The notes beneath the pieces were generated by a model that saw nothing but the letters and a program-made list of their open reading frames with translations, was not told where the DNA came from and searched no databases. DNA of 64,000 nt. Source: an uncultured Altererythrobacter sp. GTDB taxonomy: Bacteria > Pseudomonadota > Alphaproteobacteria > Sphingomonadales > Sphingomonadaceae. The DNA is taken from positions 97,271 through 161,270 of the forward strand of contig CAMPIX010000006.1 in the NCBI GenBank assembly GCA_946886565.1, in the 5' to 3' direction. The position numbers and the translations under genes are program-made. Of this stretch, positions 18,995 to 26,085 are shown piece after piece; positions within the stretch are counted from its first letter, which is position 1, and each line of letters opens with the position of its first letter.

Positions 18995-20206
18995 ATGGAG
19001 ATCGACAAAACGCGCGACGTCGCGATCGTCGGTGGCGGGCCGGCCGGCATGATGGCGGGCTTGCTGTTCGCCCGCGCTGGCCTGGGCGTGACGGTGCTGG
19101 AAAAACATATCGATTTCTTCCGCGATTTCCGAGGCGATACGGTCCATCCTTCGACGATGGAGATCCTCGACCAGCTGGGGATGCTGGGCCGTTTTCTCGA
19201 GCGGCCGCACGACCGGCTCGACCGCGCGGAGGTCCGCGTCGCGGGGCGCGACTATGCTATCGGCGATCTCTCGCACCTGCCCGTCGCGGCGCCGTTCATC
19301 GCGATGATGCCGCAATGGGAGTTCCTCGATTTTCTGCGCGAAGAGGCGGAGGCCTATTCCGGCTTCGCCCTGCGAATGGAGGCGCGCGCCGAAGCGCTGA
19401 TCGAGGATAGCGGCCGAATTGCGGGGGTGCGGCTTGCGGGCGGCGAGGAAGTGCGGGCGCGGCTGACAATCATGGCCGACGGACGCGGTTCGCTGGTCCG
19501 CACGCAGCGGATGCTGCCGCTCGAGACCGTCGGCGCACCGATGGACGTGCTCTGGTTCCATCTCGCCAAGATCGACAACCCCGGCGATGCGCTGCGCGGC
19601 TCGGTCGACACCGGGCGGATGATCGTGCTGATCGACCGCAAGACGTACTGGCAGACGGCGTTCCTCGTGCCCAAGGGCGCGGCGGAACAGGTCAAGGCCA
19701 AGGGCATCGGCTGGGTGCGCGACGAGGTCGCCGCCGCCTTTCCCGACGTTCCCTTTCCCGCAGACGGCGAGCCCGACACCGTCGACGACCTCAAGCTGTT
19801 GTCGGTTGCGCTCGACCGTCTGACGCGCTGGCATCGGCCGGGCCTTCTGGCGATCGGCGATGCGGCCCACGCGATGAGCCCGATCGGCGGCATCGGGATC
19901 AATCTCGCGATTCAGGACGCCGTCGCCGCGGCGAATGAACTCGCAGGGCCGATGGCGAGGGGTGCCGGCCCAGATCCGCTGCTGTCCAGGGTTCAGGCGC
20001 GGCGCATGTTCCCCACACGTGTGATCCAGACCGCGCAAAAGGCGGCGCAGGACAACATCATCGGGCGCGTGCTCGCCGGCGTTCCGATCATGCGGGCTCC
20101 GCTGATCGTGCGATTGCTCGACAGGTTTCCGCGGCTGCGGCGCATCCCGGGGCGCGCGATCGGTCTGGGGATTCGGCGCGAGCGAGTGCGCTCGCCTGTG
20201 GCCTGA
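18995..20206 (+). CDS. FAD-dependent monooxygenase (PHBH/UbiH fold)
   Basis: Flavoprotein hydroxylase-type enzyme with 403 residues; substrate unknown. The dinucleotide-binding motif VAIVGGGPAGMMAG is at the N-terminus. The DG motif is in TIMADGRGSLVR, and the FAD ribityl motif GDAAHAMSPIGGIGINLAIQDA marks the class A flavin monooxygenase family. The start at 18995 (MEIDKTRDVAIVGG) places the Rossmann fold correctly; the frame is open upstream to 18914 but would overlap the divergent antiporter. The phrase DTVHPSTMEILD occurs in many homologues annotated as FAD-dependent oxidoreductases. No pathway partner is adjacent. Confidence 0.85.
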   Translation: MEIDKTRDVAIVGGGPAGMMAGLLFARAGLGVTVLEKHIDFFRDFRGDTVHPSTMEILDQLGMLGRFLERPHDRLDRAEVRVAGRDYAIGDLSHLPVAAPFIAMMPQWEFLDFLREEAEAYSGFALRMEARAEALIEDSGRIAGVRLAGGEEVRARLTIMADGRGSLVRTQRMLPLETVGAPMDVLWFHLAKIDNPGDALRGSVDTGRMIVLIDRKTYWQTAFLVPKGAAEQVKAKGIGWVRDEVAAAFPDVPFPADGEPDTVDDLKLLSVALDRLTRWHRPGLLAIGDAAHAMSPIGGIGINLAIQDAVAAANELAGPMARGAGPDPLLSRVQARRMFPTRVIQTAQKAAQDNIIGRVLAGVPIMRAPLIVRLLDRFPRLRRIPGRAIGLGIRRERVRSPVA

Positions 20207-20209
20207 GAG

Positions 20210-21865
20210 TCAGCCGCCGCCGACCGTCTGGGGGCCCAGCGGTTCGCGGCGCGGCGGGGGTTTGCCCGGGTGCTTGCCGGCTTCGTCCCATTCGATCCGG
20301 TAGAGATCGAAACGGCGGTCGGCGAGGTTGCGCACGGTGCCTTCGGCGCGCGCCCACGACAAGTCCGCAAGATTGATGTCGCTGATCGTCAGCGTCTCGA
20401 CGTTCTCGGTCGCCTCGGCCGCGATCCCGTCGCGCGCGAAGGGGAAGTCGCACGGTGTCAGGATGCAGCTCTGGGCGTACTGGATGTCCATGTTGCCGAC
20501 ATTGGGCAGGTTGCCGACGTTGCCGCTGAGCACCACGAAGCACTGGTTCTCGATCGCGCGCGCCTGCGCGCAATAGCGCACCCGCAGATAGCCCTGGCGG
20601 CTGTCGGTGCAGAAGGGCACGAAGATGATCCGCGCGCCCTCGTCGGCCAGGCGGCGCGAGAGTTCGGGGAACTCGCAGTCGTAGCAGATCTGCACCCCGA
20701 TGGGGCCGACATCGGTCTGGATCACGTCGATCTTGTCGCCGCCGCGGATGTTCCACCAGTAGCGCTCGTTGGGCGTGGGGTGGATCTTCTCCTGCTCGTG
20801 CACCGAGCCGTCGCGCAGGCAGACGTAGGCGACGTTATGGATGTCGCCGTCCTCCATGCGCGTGGGGTGCGATCCGGCGACGATGTTGATGTTGTAGCGC
20901 ATCGCCATGTCGCTGAGGTCGGCCTTGAGCCGCGGGGTGTATTCGGAAAGCCGCTCGATCGCCTCGACCGGCGACAGCTCCTTTTCCTCGAAGCTCAGCA
21001 GCATCAGCGTGAACAGCTCGGGAAAGACGATGAAGTCCGACTCGTAATCGCTTGCGACATCGACGAAATAGCGGATCGCCCGCATGAACTCGTCGTAGTC
21101 GGCGACGGCGCGCGCCTGGAGCTGGCAGGTCGCCACCCGCACCGCCTCGACCCCGCGCGGCAGGCGCTTCTTAACGGGCTGGTCGCGCTCCACGTAGGGG
21201 TTGCGCCAGACCATCATCACCGCGTTCGCCTCGGACTTCGCGTCTTCGGGCAGATAGTTGCGCATCACGCGCTCGGGCTCGAACCCGTTGGCGAGCTGGA
21301 AGCGCAGCACCGGATCGTGGAGCTTGCCGGCGACGACCTGCTGGAGATAGTCGTCGGGCCCGTCGACCTTGCGCTTGTTGCGCTTGTAATTGGGCATGCG
21401 CCCCGCGAAGACGATGCCGGTGAGATCGTTTTCCTCGGCCAGCGCGCGGCGCTCCTCGTAGAGCCGCCGGCCGATGCGCACTCCGCGCACCTTGGGATCG
21501 ACGCACATCTCGTATCCGTAGAGCCAGTCGCCGGTCGGATCGTGGCGGCTGCCGAAGCCGTTGCCGGTGATCTCGTCCCAGTCGTGATCCTGAAATGCGA
21601 GCGTCTCGGCGATCTGCATCGTCGCGCAGTAGCCGACGACCTCCTCGTCGAGCAGCGCGACGAAGCAACCCTCGGGGAAGTTGTTGATCTGCCCGCGGAT
21701 TTCGCCGTGGGTGTAAGCGGGCATATCGTCGTAGACGCGCCGCACCAGCGCGGCGATCCCGCGAATGTCCTTCGCCCGCGCGTTGCGGACCTCGAGCCGG
21801 CGCTTGCCGAACTTCTCGGACGCCTTGCGGCGCGCGGGTTGCCTGGTCTTCGGTGCTTTAGCCAC
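20210..21865 (-). CDS. GNAT acetyltransferase-carbon-nitrogen hydrolase fusion protein
   Basis: Two-domain enzyme of 551 residues. The N-terminal part (about 20-200) is a GNAT acetyltransferase fold (VDPKVRGVRIGRRLYEERRALAEE resembles the acetyl-CoA loop). The C-terminal part (about 230-510) is a nitrilase-superfamily amidohydrolase with the full Glu-Lys-Cys triad: E283 in FPELF, K360 in EKIHPTPNE and C394 in QICYDCEFPE. Substrates of both domains are unknown. Translation starts at a GTG (21865). The gene lies downstream of icd on the same strand with a 56-bp gap and ends 3 bp from the convergent monooxygenase stop. Confidence 0.88.
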   Translation of the reverse strand: MAKAPKTRQPARRKASEKFGKRRLEVRNARAKDIRGIAALVRRVYDDMPAYTHGEIRGQINNFPEGCFVALLDEEVVGYCATMQIAETLAFQDHDWDEITGNGFGSRHDPTGDWLYGYEMCVDPKVRGVRIGRRLYEERRALAEENDLTGIVFAGRMPNYKRNKRKVDGPDDYLQQVVAGKLHDPVLRFQLANGFEPERVMRNYLPEDAKSEANAVMMVWRNPYVERDQPVKKRLPRGVEAVRVATCQLQARAVADYDEFMRAIRYFVDVASDYESDFIVFPELFTLMLLSFEEKELSPVEAIERLSEYTPRLKADLSDMAMRYNINIVAGSHPTRMEDGDIHNVAYVCLRDGSVHEQEKIHPTPNERYWWNIRGGDKIDVIQTDVGPIGVQICYDCEFPELSRRLADEGARIIFVPFCTDSRQGYLRVRYCAQARAIENQCFVVLSGNVGNLPNVGNMDIQYAQSCILTPCDFPFARDGIAAEATENVETLTISDINLADLSWARAEGTVRNLADRRFDLYRIEWDEAGKHPGKPPPRREPLGPQTVGGG

Positions 21866-21921
21866 TGGTTATCGTGCCCCTTCCGTCAGTGAAGGTTCAA
21901 TGACGGAAGGGGAAAGAGGTT

Positions 21922-23142
21922 TCACTTCCAGTTGGCCATCTCGGTTTCGAGGTTGGTCACGATCGCTTCGAAGAACTGCTCGGTGGTGAGCCAGTTCTGG
22001 TCGGGACCGATCAGCAGCGCGAGGTCCTTGGTCATCTGGCCACGCTCGACGGTCTGGATGCAGACGCGCTCGAGCGTTTCGGCGAAGCGCACCACGTCGG
22101 GCGTGTCGTCGAACTTGCCGCGGTACATGAGGCCGCGGGTCCAGGCGAAGATGCTCGCGATCGGGTTGGTGCTGGTCGCCTTGCCCTGCTGGTGCTGGCG
22201 ATAGTGGCGGGTGACGGTACCGTGCGCCGCCTCGGCCTCGACGGTCTTGCCATCCGGCGTCATCAGCACCGATGTCATCAGCCCGAGCGAGCCGAAGCCC
22301 TGCGCCACGGTGTCCGACTGGACGTCGCCGTCGTAGTTCTTGCACGCCCACACGAACTTGCCGCTCCACTTGAGCGCGGCGGCGACCATGTCGTCGATCA
22401 AGCGGTGCTCGTACGTGATATTAGCCTTGGCGAACTTGTCCTTGAATTCGTTATCGACCACTTCCTGGAACAGGTCCTTGAAGCGGCCGTCGTACTTCTT
22501 GAGAATGGTGTTCTTGGTCGACAGGTAGACCGGCCAGCCGCGGTCGAGGCCGTAGTTCATGCTCGCGCGGGCGAAGTCGCGGATCGAATCGTCGAGGTTG
22601 TACATCGCCATCGCGACGCCGCTGGACTGGAATTCGAACACGTCGATGTCGATGTTCTCGCCGTCCGCGCCCTCGAACACGAGGCGCAGTTTGCCCGCAC
22701 CCGGGATTAGGGTGTCCTTGGCGCGGTACTGGTCGCCGAAGGCGTGGCGGCCGACCACGATCGGGTCGGTCCAGCCCGGCACGAGCCGCGGCACGTTGTC
22801 GATCACGATCGGCTCGCGGAACACCACGCCGCCCAGGATGTTGCGGATCGTGCCGTTGGGGCTGACCCACATCTTCTTGAGGCCGAATTCTTCGACACGC
22901 GCTTCGTCGGGCGTGATCGTGGCGCACTTCACACCGACGCCGTGCTGTTTGATCGCGTTCGCGGCATCGACCGTGATCTGGTCGTCGGTCTCGTCGCGCT
23001 TCTCGATCGACAGGTCGTAGTATTTCAGGTCGACGTCGAGGTAGGGGAGGATCAGCCGCTCGCGGATCCATTCCCAGATGATGCGCGTCATTTCGTCGCC
23101 GTCGAGTTCGACGATGGGGTTCTTGACCTGAATTTTCTGCAT
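21922..23142 (-). CDS. icd: NADP-dependent isocitrate dehydrogenase
   Basis: Oxidatively decarboxylates isocitrate to 2-oxoglutarate in the TCA cycle, producing NADPH. Its 406 residues and sequence ([52 protein letters not shown]) identify the dimeric, eukaryote-like type II class common in alphaproteobacteria. The substrate-binding region around [17 protein letters not shown] is intact. A promoter TTGCAC-N16-TAAAGC lies about 35 bp upstream of the start (23176-23203). It is probably cotranscribed with the GNAT-nitrilase gene downstream. Confidence 0.96.
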   Translation of the reverse strand: MQKIQVKNPIVELDGDEMTRIIWEWIRERLILPYLDVDLKYYDLSIEKRDETDDQITVDAANAIKQHGVGVKCATITPDEARVEEFGLKKMWVSPNGTIRNILGGVVFREPIVIDNVPRLVPGWTDPIVVGRHAFGDQYRAKDTLIPGAGKLRLVFEGADGENIDIDVFEFQSSGVAMAMYNLDDSIRDFARASMNYGLDRGWPVYLSTKNTILKKYDGRFKDLFQEVVDNEFKDKFAKANITYEHRLIDDMVAAALKWSGKFVWACKNYDGDVQSDTVAQGFGSLGLMTSVLMTPDGKTVEAEAAHGTVTRHYRQHQQGKATSTNPIASIFAWTRGLMYRGKFDDTPDVVRFAETLERVCIQTVERGQMTKDLALLIGPDQNWLTTEQFFEAIVTNLETEMANWK

Positions 23143-23175
23143 GTCTGCCCTGTCTGTCTGGAGAGGTTTGCGCGG

Positions 23176-23203
23176 GCTTTAGCAGAGGGTGGCAAGGGTG
23201 CAA
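23176..23203 (-). promoter_or_regulatory. Predicted icd promoter
   Basis: On the minus strand, TTGCAC (23203-23198), 16 bp and TAAAGC (23181-23176). The same TTGC...TAAAG form precedes tRNA-Val and sapC in this window. Confidence 0.5.
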
Positions 23204-23221
23204 GGGAGGCAGCCCGAAACG

Positions 23222-23250
23222 AAAAAGGCCCGCCCTTCGGCGGGCCTTTT
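23222..23250. terminator. Bidirectional hairpin terminator between icd and tRNA-Val
   Basis: AAAAAGGCCCGCC, loop CTTCG, then GGCGGGCCTTTT. Both strands end in a T run, so it can stop transcription leaving the tRNA side or arriving from the left. A further small palindrome TCCCGGGTCAAGCCCGGGA (23259-23277), of a kind scattered in alphaproteobacterial genomes, lies next to it. Confidence 0.75.
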
Positions 23251-23292
23251 CGTTCCGGTCCCGGGTCAAGCCCGGGATAACGGCTGATGAAG

Positions 23293-23317
23293 AAAAGGCG
23301 CCGCTTTCGCGACGCCT
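23293..23317 (-). terminator. Terminator of tRNA-Val
   Basis: On the minus strand, AGGCGTCGC, loop GAAA, GCGGCGCCT followed by TTTTC, about 20 bases after the tRNA 3' end. There is one mismatch in the stem. Confidence 0.7.
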
Positions 23318-23336
23318 CTTGATCTTCCTGCTTCGA

Positions 23337-23411
23337 TGGTGGGCGTACCAAGGATTGAACTTGGGACCCCTACGATGTCAACATAGTGCTCTACCACTGA
23401 GCTATACGCCC
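23337..23411 (-). tRNA. tRNA-Val (anticodon GAC)
   Basis: The minus strand folds into a full cloverleaf. The acceptor stem GGGCGTA pairs with TACGCCC. The D arm is GCTC-AGTGGTA-GAGC, the anticodon stem CTATG/CGTAG has loop TTGACAT (anticodon GAC, valine codons GTC/GTT), the variable loop is GGGTC, and the T arm is CCAAG-TTCAATC-CTTGG. Discriminator A is followed by an encoded CCA (23337-23339). A TTGCGC-N17-TAAAGG promoter lies upstream and a hairpin terminator downstream, so it is a single-tRNA transcription unit. Confidence 0.97.
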
Positions 23412-23448
23412 GAGCCATCGGCAGCGCCGCTCCAAGCGGCAGGCGCGC

Positions 23449-23477
23449 CCTTTAGCGAGAGGCCGGGCGGCGCGCAA
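23449..23477 (-). promoter_or_regulatory. Predicted promoter of tRNA-Val
   Basis: Minus strand TTGCGC (23477-23472), 17 bp, TAAAGG (23454-23449). The tRNA 5' end is 38 bp downstream of the -10 element. Confidence 0.6.
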
Positions 23478-23495
23478 GTATCGTTTGCGAAGGCG

Positions 23496-23885
23496 TCAGA
23501 CCATCGCCCTCAGGCGGTCCTCGAACACGCGTTCGACCTCGAGCACGAGGTCGCGCAAGTGGAACGGTTTGGACAGCACCTTGGCCTGTGGCTGCTCGCG
23601 GCTTGCCTTCAGCGTCACTGCCGCGAACCCGGTGATGAACATCACCTTGGTCCGCGGGCTGACCTCGTTGCAGCGCTGTGCCAGTTCGATCCCGTCCATC
23701 TCGGGCATTACGATGTCCGACAGGAGGAGGTCGAAATGCTCCGATTCGAGCAGGGGAACGGCCTCGGTGCCCCGATCGACCGCGACCACTTCGTAGCCCG
23801 CGTTTTCGAGCGCCCGCGCGAGATAGCCGCGCATCGCCTCCTCGTCTTCGGCGAGGAGGACCCTGAGACCATTGGTGTTCGTCAT
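23496..23885 (-). CDS. cpdR: Single-domain response regulator CpdR
   Basis: Receiver-only protein of 129 residues. In alphaproteobacteria unphosphorylated CpdR directs ClpXP to substrates such as CtrA-pathway proteins, and the CckA-ChpT relay phosphorylates it. Visible residues: acidic pocket in LLAEDEEAM, phospho-acceptor D57 in LLLSDIVMPEMDG, threonine in MFITGF and lysine in VLSKPF. The start is the ATG at 23885. It is divergent from the N-formylglutamate amidohydrolase-like gene, a neighbour also seen next to cpdR in other alphaproteobacteria (from memory). The name rests on length, sequence and this context. Confidence 0.85.
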   Translation of the reverse strand: MTNTNGLRVLLAEDEEAMRGYLARALENAGYEVVAVDRGTEAVPLLESEHFDLLLSDIVMPEMDGIELAQRCNEVSPRTKVMFITGFAAVTLKASREQPQAKVLSKPFHLRDLVLEVERVFEDRLRAMV

Positions 23886-23993
23886 GACCTCGCCATAGCC
23901 CGGCCGGCTTAAGAAATCTTTCGCCTTGTCGATGCTGACCTGCTTTGACACACCATGGTCAACAGTCCAGCAAGGATGGCGATGGAGGAGGGC

Positions 23994-24929
23994 ATGGCCA
24001 TATCCGAGGACGACACGCCGCGGCCGCGCGATGCGATGTCCGGCGATCCCGGTGCGCCCTTTTCGCTGCATGTGCCGGCCGATACTCCGATCCCGGTGCT
24101 GATCGCCGCGCCGCATGCGGGAAGGGACTATCCGGCGGCGGTGCTCGATTCGATGCGCGACCCGGAATACAGCGCGCTCCGGCTCGAGGATCGTTACATC
24201 GATCTGCTCGCACGCGACGTTGCCGAAGCGACCGGGGCCGCGCTGCTGGTGGCCCACGCCCCGCGCGCGATGCTCGATCTCAATCGCGCCTGCGACGACA
24301 TGGACTGGTCGATGGTGGCCGGCGGTGCGCCGAAAAAGGTCCGCCATTCGATGCTCAACCGGCGATCGCGCAGCGGGCTCGGCCTCGTTCCGCGCCGGCT
24401 GGGCGGGCTGGGTGAACTGTGGAAGGGACCGATCACGCGCGATGAGCTCGAGGCGCGGATCGAGAGCGTTCACAAGCCCTACCATGCGGCGCTCGGCCGC
24501 GCGCTCGACGGTTTGCGCGACCGCTGGGGCGCCGCGCTGCTGATCGACCTCCACTCGATGCCGCCGCTCCGGCCGAGGTTTCCCGGCGACCGCCCGGCGG
24601 AGTTCGTGATCGGCGACCGCTTCGGCGCTTCCTGCGATCCGGCGCTGTCGGCGCAGAGCTTTGCCTATCTCGCCCGGCATGAACGCCGCGCAGCGCACAA
24701 CCGGCCGTACGCGGGCGGATATATCCTCGACCGCCACGCCGCGCCCGCGCGCAGTATTCATGCGATCCAGATGGAGGTTTGCCGCGCAACCTATCTCGAT
24801 ACCCGTCTGGCGGAGCCTTCGGCGCGTATGCCGGCGATAGCGCGGTTGCTCACCGGCCTCGTGCGCGAGCTCGGCGACGTCGTCGCCACGCTCGGGCGCG
24901 GGGGCACGCTTCCGCTGGCGGCGGAATGA
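23994..24929 (+). CDS. N-formylglutamate amidohydrolase family protein
   Basis: Zinc-dependent amidohydrolase of the HutG-like (FGase) family, 311 residues from the chosen start. Recognisable segments are VLIAAPHAGRDYPAAVLDSM, a DRYIDLLARDVA stretch, LLIDLHSMPPL with a probable metal or catalytic histidine, and the conserved AHNRPYAGGYI. Histidine-utilisation genes are absent nearby, so the physiological substrate is uncertain. GGAGGAG ending 3 bases before the ATG at 23994 favours that start; an in-frame ATG at 23955 would add 13 residues. It is divergent from cpdR. The stop codon overlaps the poly-T end of the convergent small RNA. Confidence 0.82.
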   Translation: MAISEDDTPRPRDAMSGDPGAPFSLHVPADTPIPVLIAAPHAGRDYPAAVLDSMRDPEYSALRLEDRYIDLLARDVAEATGAALLVAHAPRAMLDLNRACDDMDWSMVAGGAPKKVRHSMLNRRSRSGLGLVPRRLGGLGELWKGPITRDELEARIESVHKPYHAALGRALDGLRDRWGAALLIDLHSMPPLRPRFPGDRPAEFVIGDRFGASCDPALSAQSFAYLARHERRAAHNRPYAGGYILDRHAAPARSIHAIQMEVCRATYLDTRLAEPSARMPAIARLLTGLVRELGDVVATLGRGGTLPLAAE

Positions 24930-24961
24930 AAAAACCACCTCGTGCAAGATGCACGAGGTGG
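24929..24961 (-). terminator. Rho-independent terminator of the predicted sRNA
   Basis: Stem CCACCTCGTGCA / TGCACGAGGTGG, 12 bp without mismatch, three-base loop, followed on the minus strand by TTTTTT. There is no T run on the plus strand, so it acts for minus-strand transcripts only. Confidence 0.88.
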
Positions 24962-25032
24962 CCAAGGTTCAGGGAGGAGGTGCACCGCAGTGCACCAGTC
25001 GGAGCAGGCCATGAGGGGAACGCCGCTCCGAC
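24929..25032 (-). ncRNA. Predicted small RNA with exposed CCUCC-type anti-Shine-Dalgarno segment
   Basis: On the minus strand a near-consensus promoter, TTGAAA (25067-25062), 17 bp, TATTTT (25044-25039), points to a start near 25032. The roughly 104-nt transcript would have three stem-loops. The first is GTCGGAGC/GCTCCGAC (8 bp, C-rich loop containing CCCCTC). The second is GGTGCAC-TGCG-GTGCACC. Third is a strong terminator with a 12-bp perfect stem (24935-24961) and six T. Between the second stem and the terminator, CCTCCTCCCT is unpaired apart from its first two bases and is complementary to ribosome binding sites. This layout resembles alphaproteobacterial anti-SD sRNAs. Processing from the sapC 3' UTR is the alternative. 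Confidence 0.72.
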
Positions 25033-25038
25033 ACAGCC

Positions 25039-25067
25039 AAAATAGGTTGCGGGCAGGGACGTTTCAA
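25039..25067 (-). promoter_or_regulatory. Predicted promoter of the small RNA
   Basis: TTGAAA, 17-bp spacer, TATTTT on the minus strand, located 39 bp after the sapC stop. It is the closest match to the sigma-70 consensus that I noticed in the window. Confidence 0.65.
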
Positions 25068-25105
25068 GCCCTGGCCGTCGTCAGGAACTCTCGGCCCACC
25101 GCGCG

Positions 25106-25900
25106 TTAGTTGGCAGTCACGCCCGCGGGCGCCGCCGCGAGCTTGGGGCCCTTGCCTTGCTGCTGCTGGCGCGCGAAAATCGAGCGCATCAGGTCCAGCG
25201 AGAACACGTGGCTGTAGATGAGGGACATCATCCCGTTCTGATTCCAACCGCGCAGAACATCCCCTCGTACCTCGCGGAGCTTTTCCTGATTCACCATCTG
25301 GAAGCCGCGATAGATATAAGGGGCATCGGGGTTGTCCTGCGTCGAGATGGCAATCTCGCCGTCCATCAGCAGCTCGTGCTTCTTGAGCTCGTCGATGAAC
25401 GCCTTGGTCCGCTGCCCGGCTTCTTCGAAATGCCGGCAAAACTCGAGCGCACGCTGGGTCGCGGGGGCCGGCTTGCCTTCTTCGTCGAACAGCGCTTCGC
25501 CTCCCTCGAACTCGCCCACCGCCTCGGCAGTCGGATCGAAGCAGAGCGAGAGCTCGTCCGAATTCGGCTGGAGCTTGGCGAGCATGAAGGGGTAGCGCCG
25601 GATATAGGCCGGCAGGTATACCGGATCGTTCACCTTGCCCTCGTCGTCGACGAAGGTGTTGATCCCCTCGTTCAGGGCCATCAGCGCCAGCGGCAAAGGG
25701 TTCTCGCCCGAAGAGAACACGATCGGATAGTCGCGCTGCGCCTGGACGAACTCGTCGACCGTCAACGGGATCGCGTGCTGGCCGATCAGCCACTTCGCGG
25801 AATCGATCCCCTTGCTGTGCCACTTCGCGTGATCGCGGCTGTTGAGCGGCATGAGGTCGTTGTAGAACAGGGGCAGGTTGGGCTGCGGCGCGCTGGCCAT
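25106..25900 (-). CDS. SapC family protein
   Basis: Protein of 264 residues matching the SapC family of alphaproteobacteria (LPLFYNDLMPLNSRDHAKW, YPIVFSSGENPLPLALMALNEG, PAYIRRYPFMLA). The role is unclear; the family is often found near TonB receptors and tryptophan halogenases, but no such partner is here. No signal peptide is visible. The ATG at 25900 follows GGAGA with a 7-base gap. A promoter TTGCCA-N17-TAAAGC is at 25966-25994. The predicted sRNA starts just after the stop, on the same strand. The name does not imply the peptide transporter SapC of enterobacteria. Confidence 0.88.
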   Translation of the reverse strand: MASAPQPNLPLFYNDLMPLNSRDHAKWHSKGIDSAKWLIGQHAIPLTVDEFVQAQRDYPIVFSSGENPLPLALMALNEGINTFVDDEGKVNDPVYLPAYIRRYPFMLAKLQPNSDELSLCFDPTAEAVGEFEGGEALFDEEGKPAPATQRALEFCRHFEEAGQRTKAFIDELKKHELLMDGEIAISTQDNPDAPYIYRGFQMVNQEKLREVRGDVLRGWNQNGMMSLIYSHVFSLDLMRSIFARQQQQGKGPKLAAAPAGVTAN

Positions 25901-25965
25901 GGAGTCTCTCCGGATCGTTCAGAAATGTCGGTTCGGCAGGGCCGGACCCCGCGCGTGAAGCGCGC

Positions 25966-25994
25966 GCTTTAGGGCCCAGACCCATGATTGGCAA
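25966..25994 (-). promoter_or_regulatory. Predicted sapC promoter
   Basis: Minus strand TTGCCA (25994-25989), 17 bp, TAAAGC (25971-25966), about 65 bp before the start codon. Confidence 0.5.
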
Positions 25995-26085
25995 TGACGA
26001 CCGCTCCGCGGCTGGTGGATTTTACGCCAGGGCAACATCCTTGGGCGGATACGATGCTTCGGCATCGCTCCCGTCTCGCTTTTCG

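Noticed and set aside
25106..25900. SapC as part of a peptide ABC transporter
   Set aside because: It has no membrane segments and no sapABDF partners. The sequence matches the unrelated alphaproteobacterial SapC family.
25988..26085. Possible small gene or terminator after the GlcD-type gene
   Set aside because: A CGATGC/GCATCG hairpin exists (26050-26065), but no T run follows on either strand and the open frames lack start signals.
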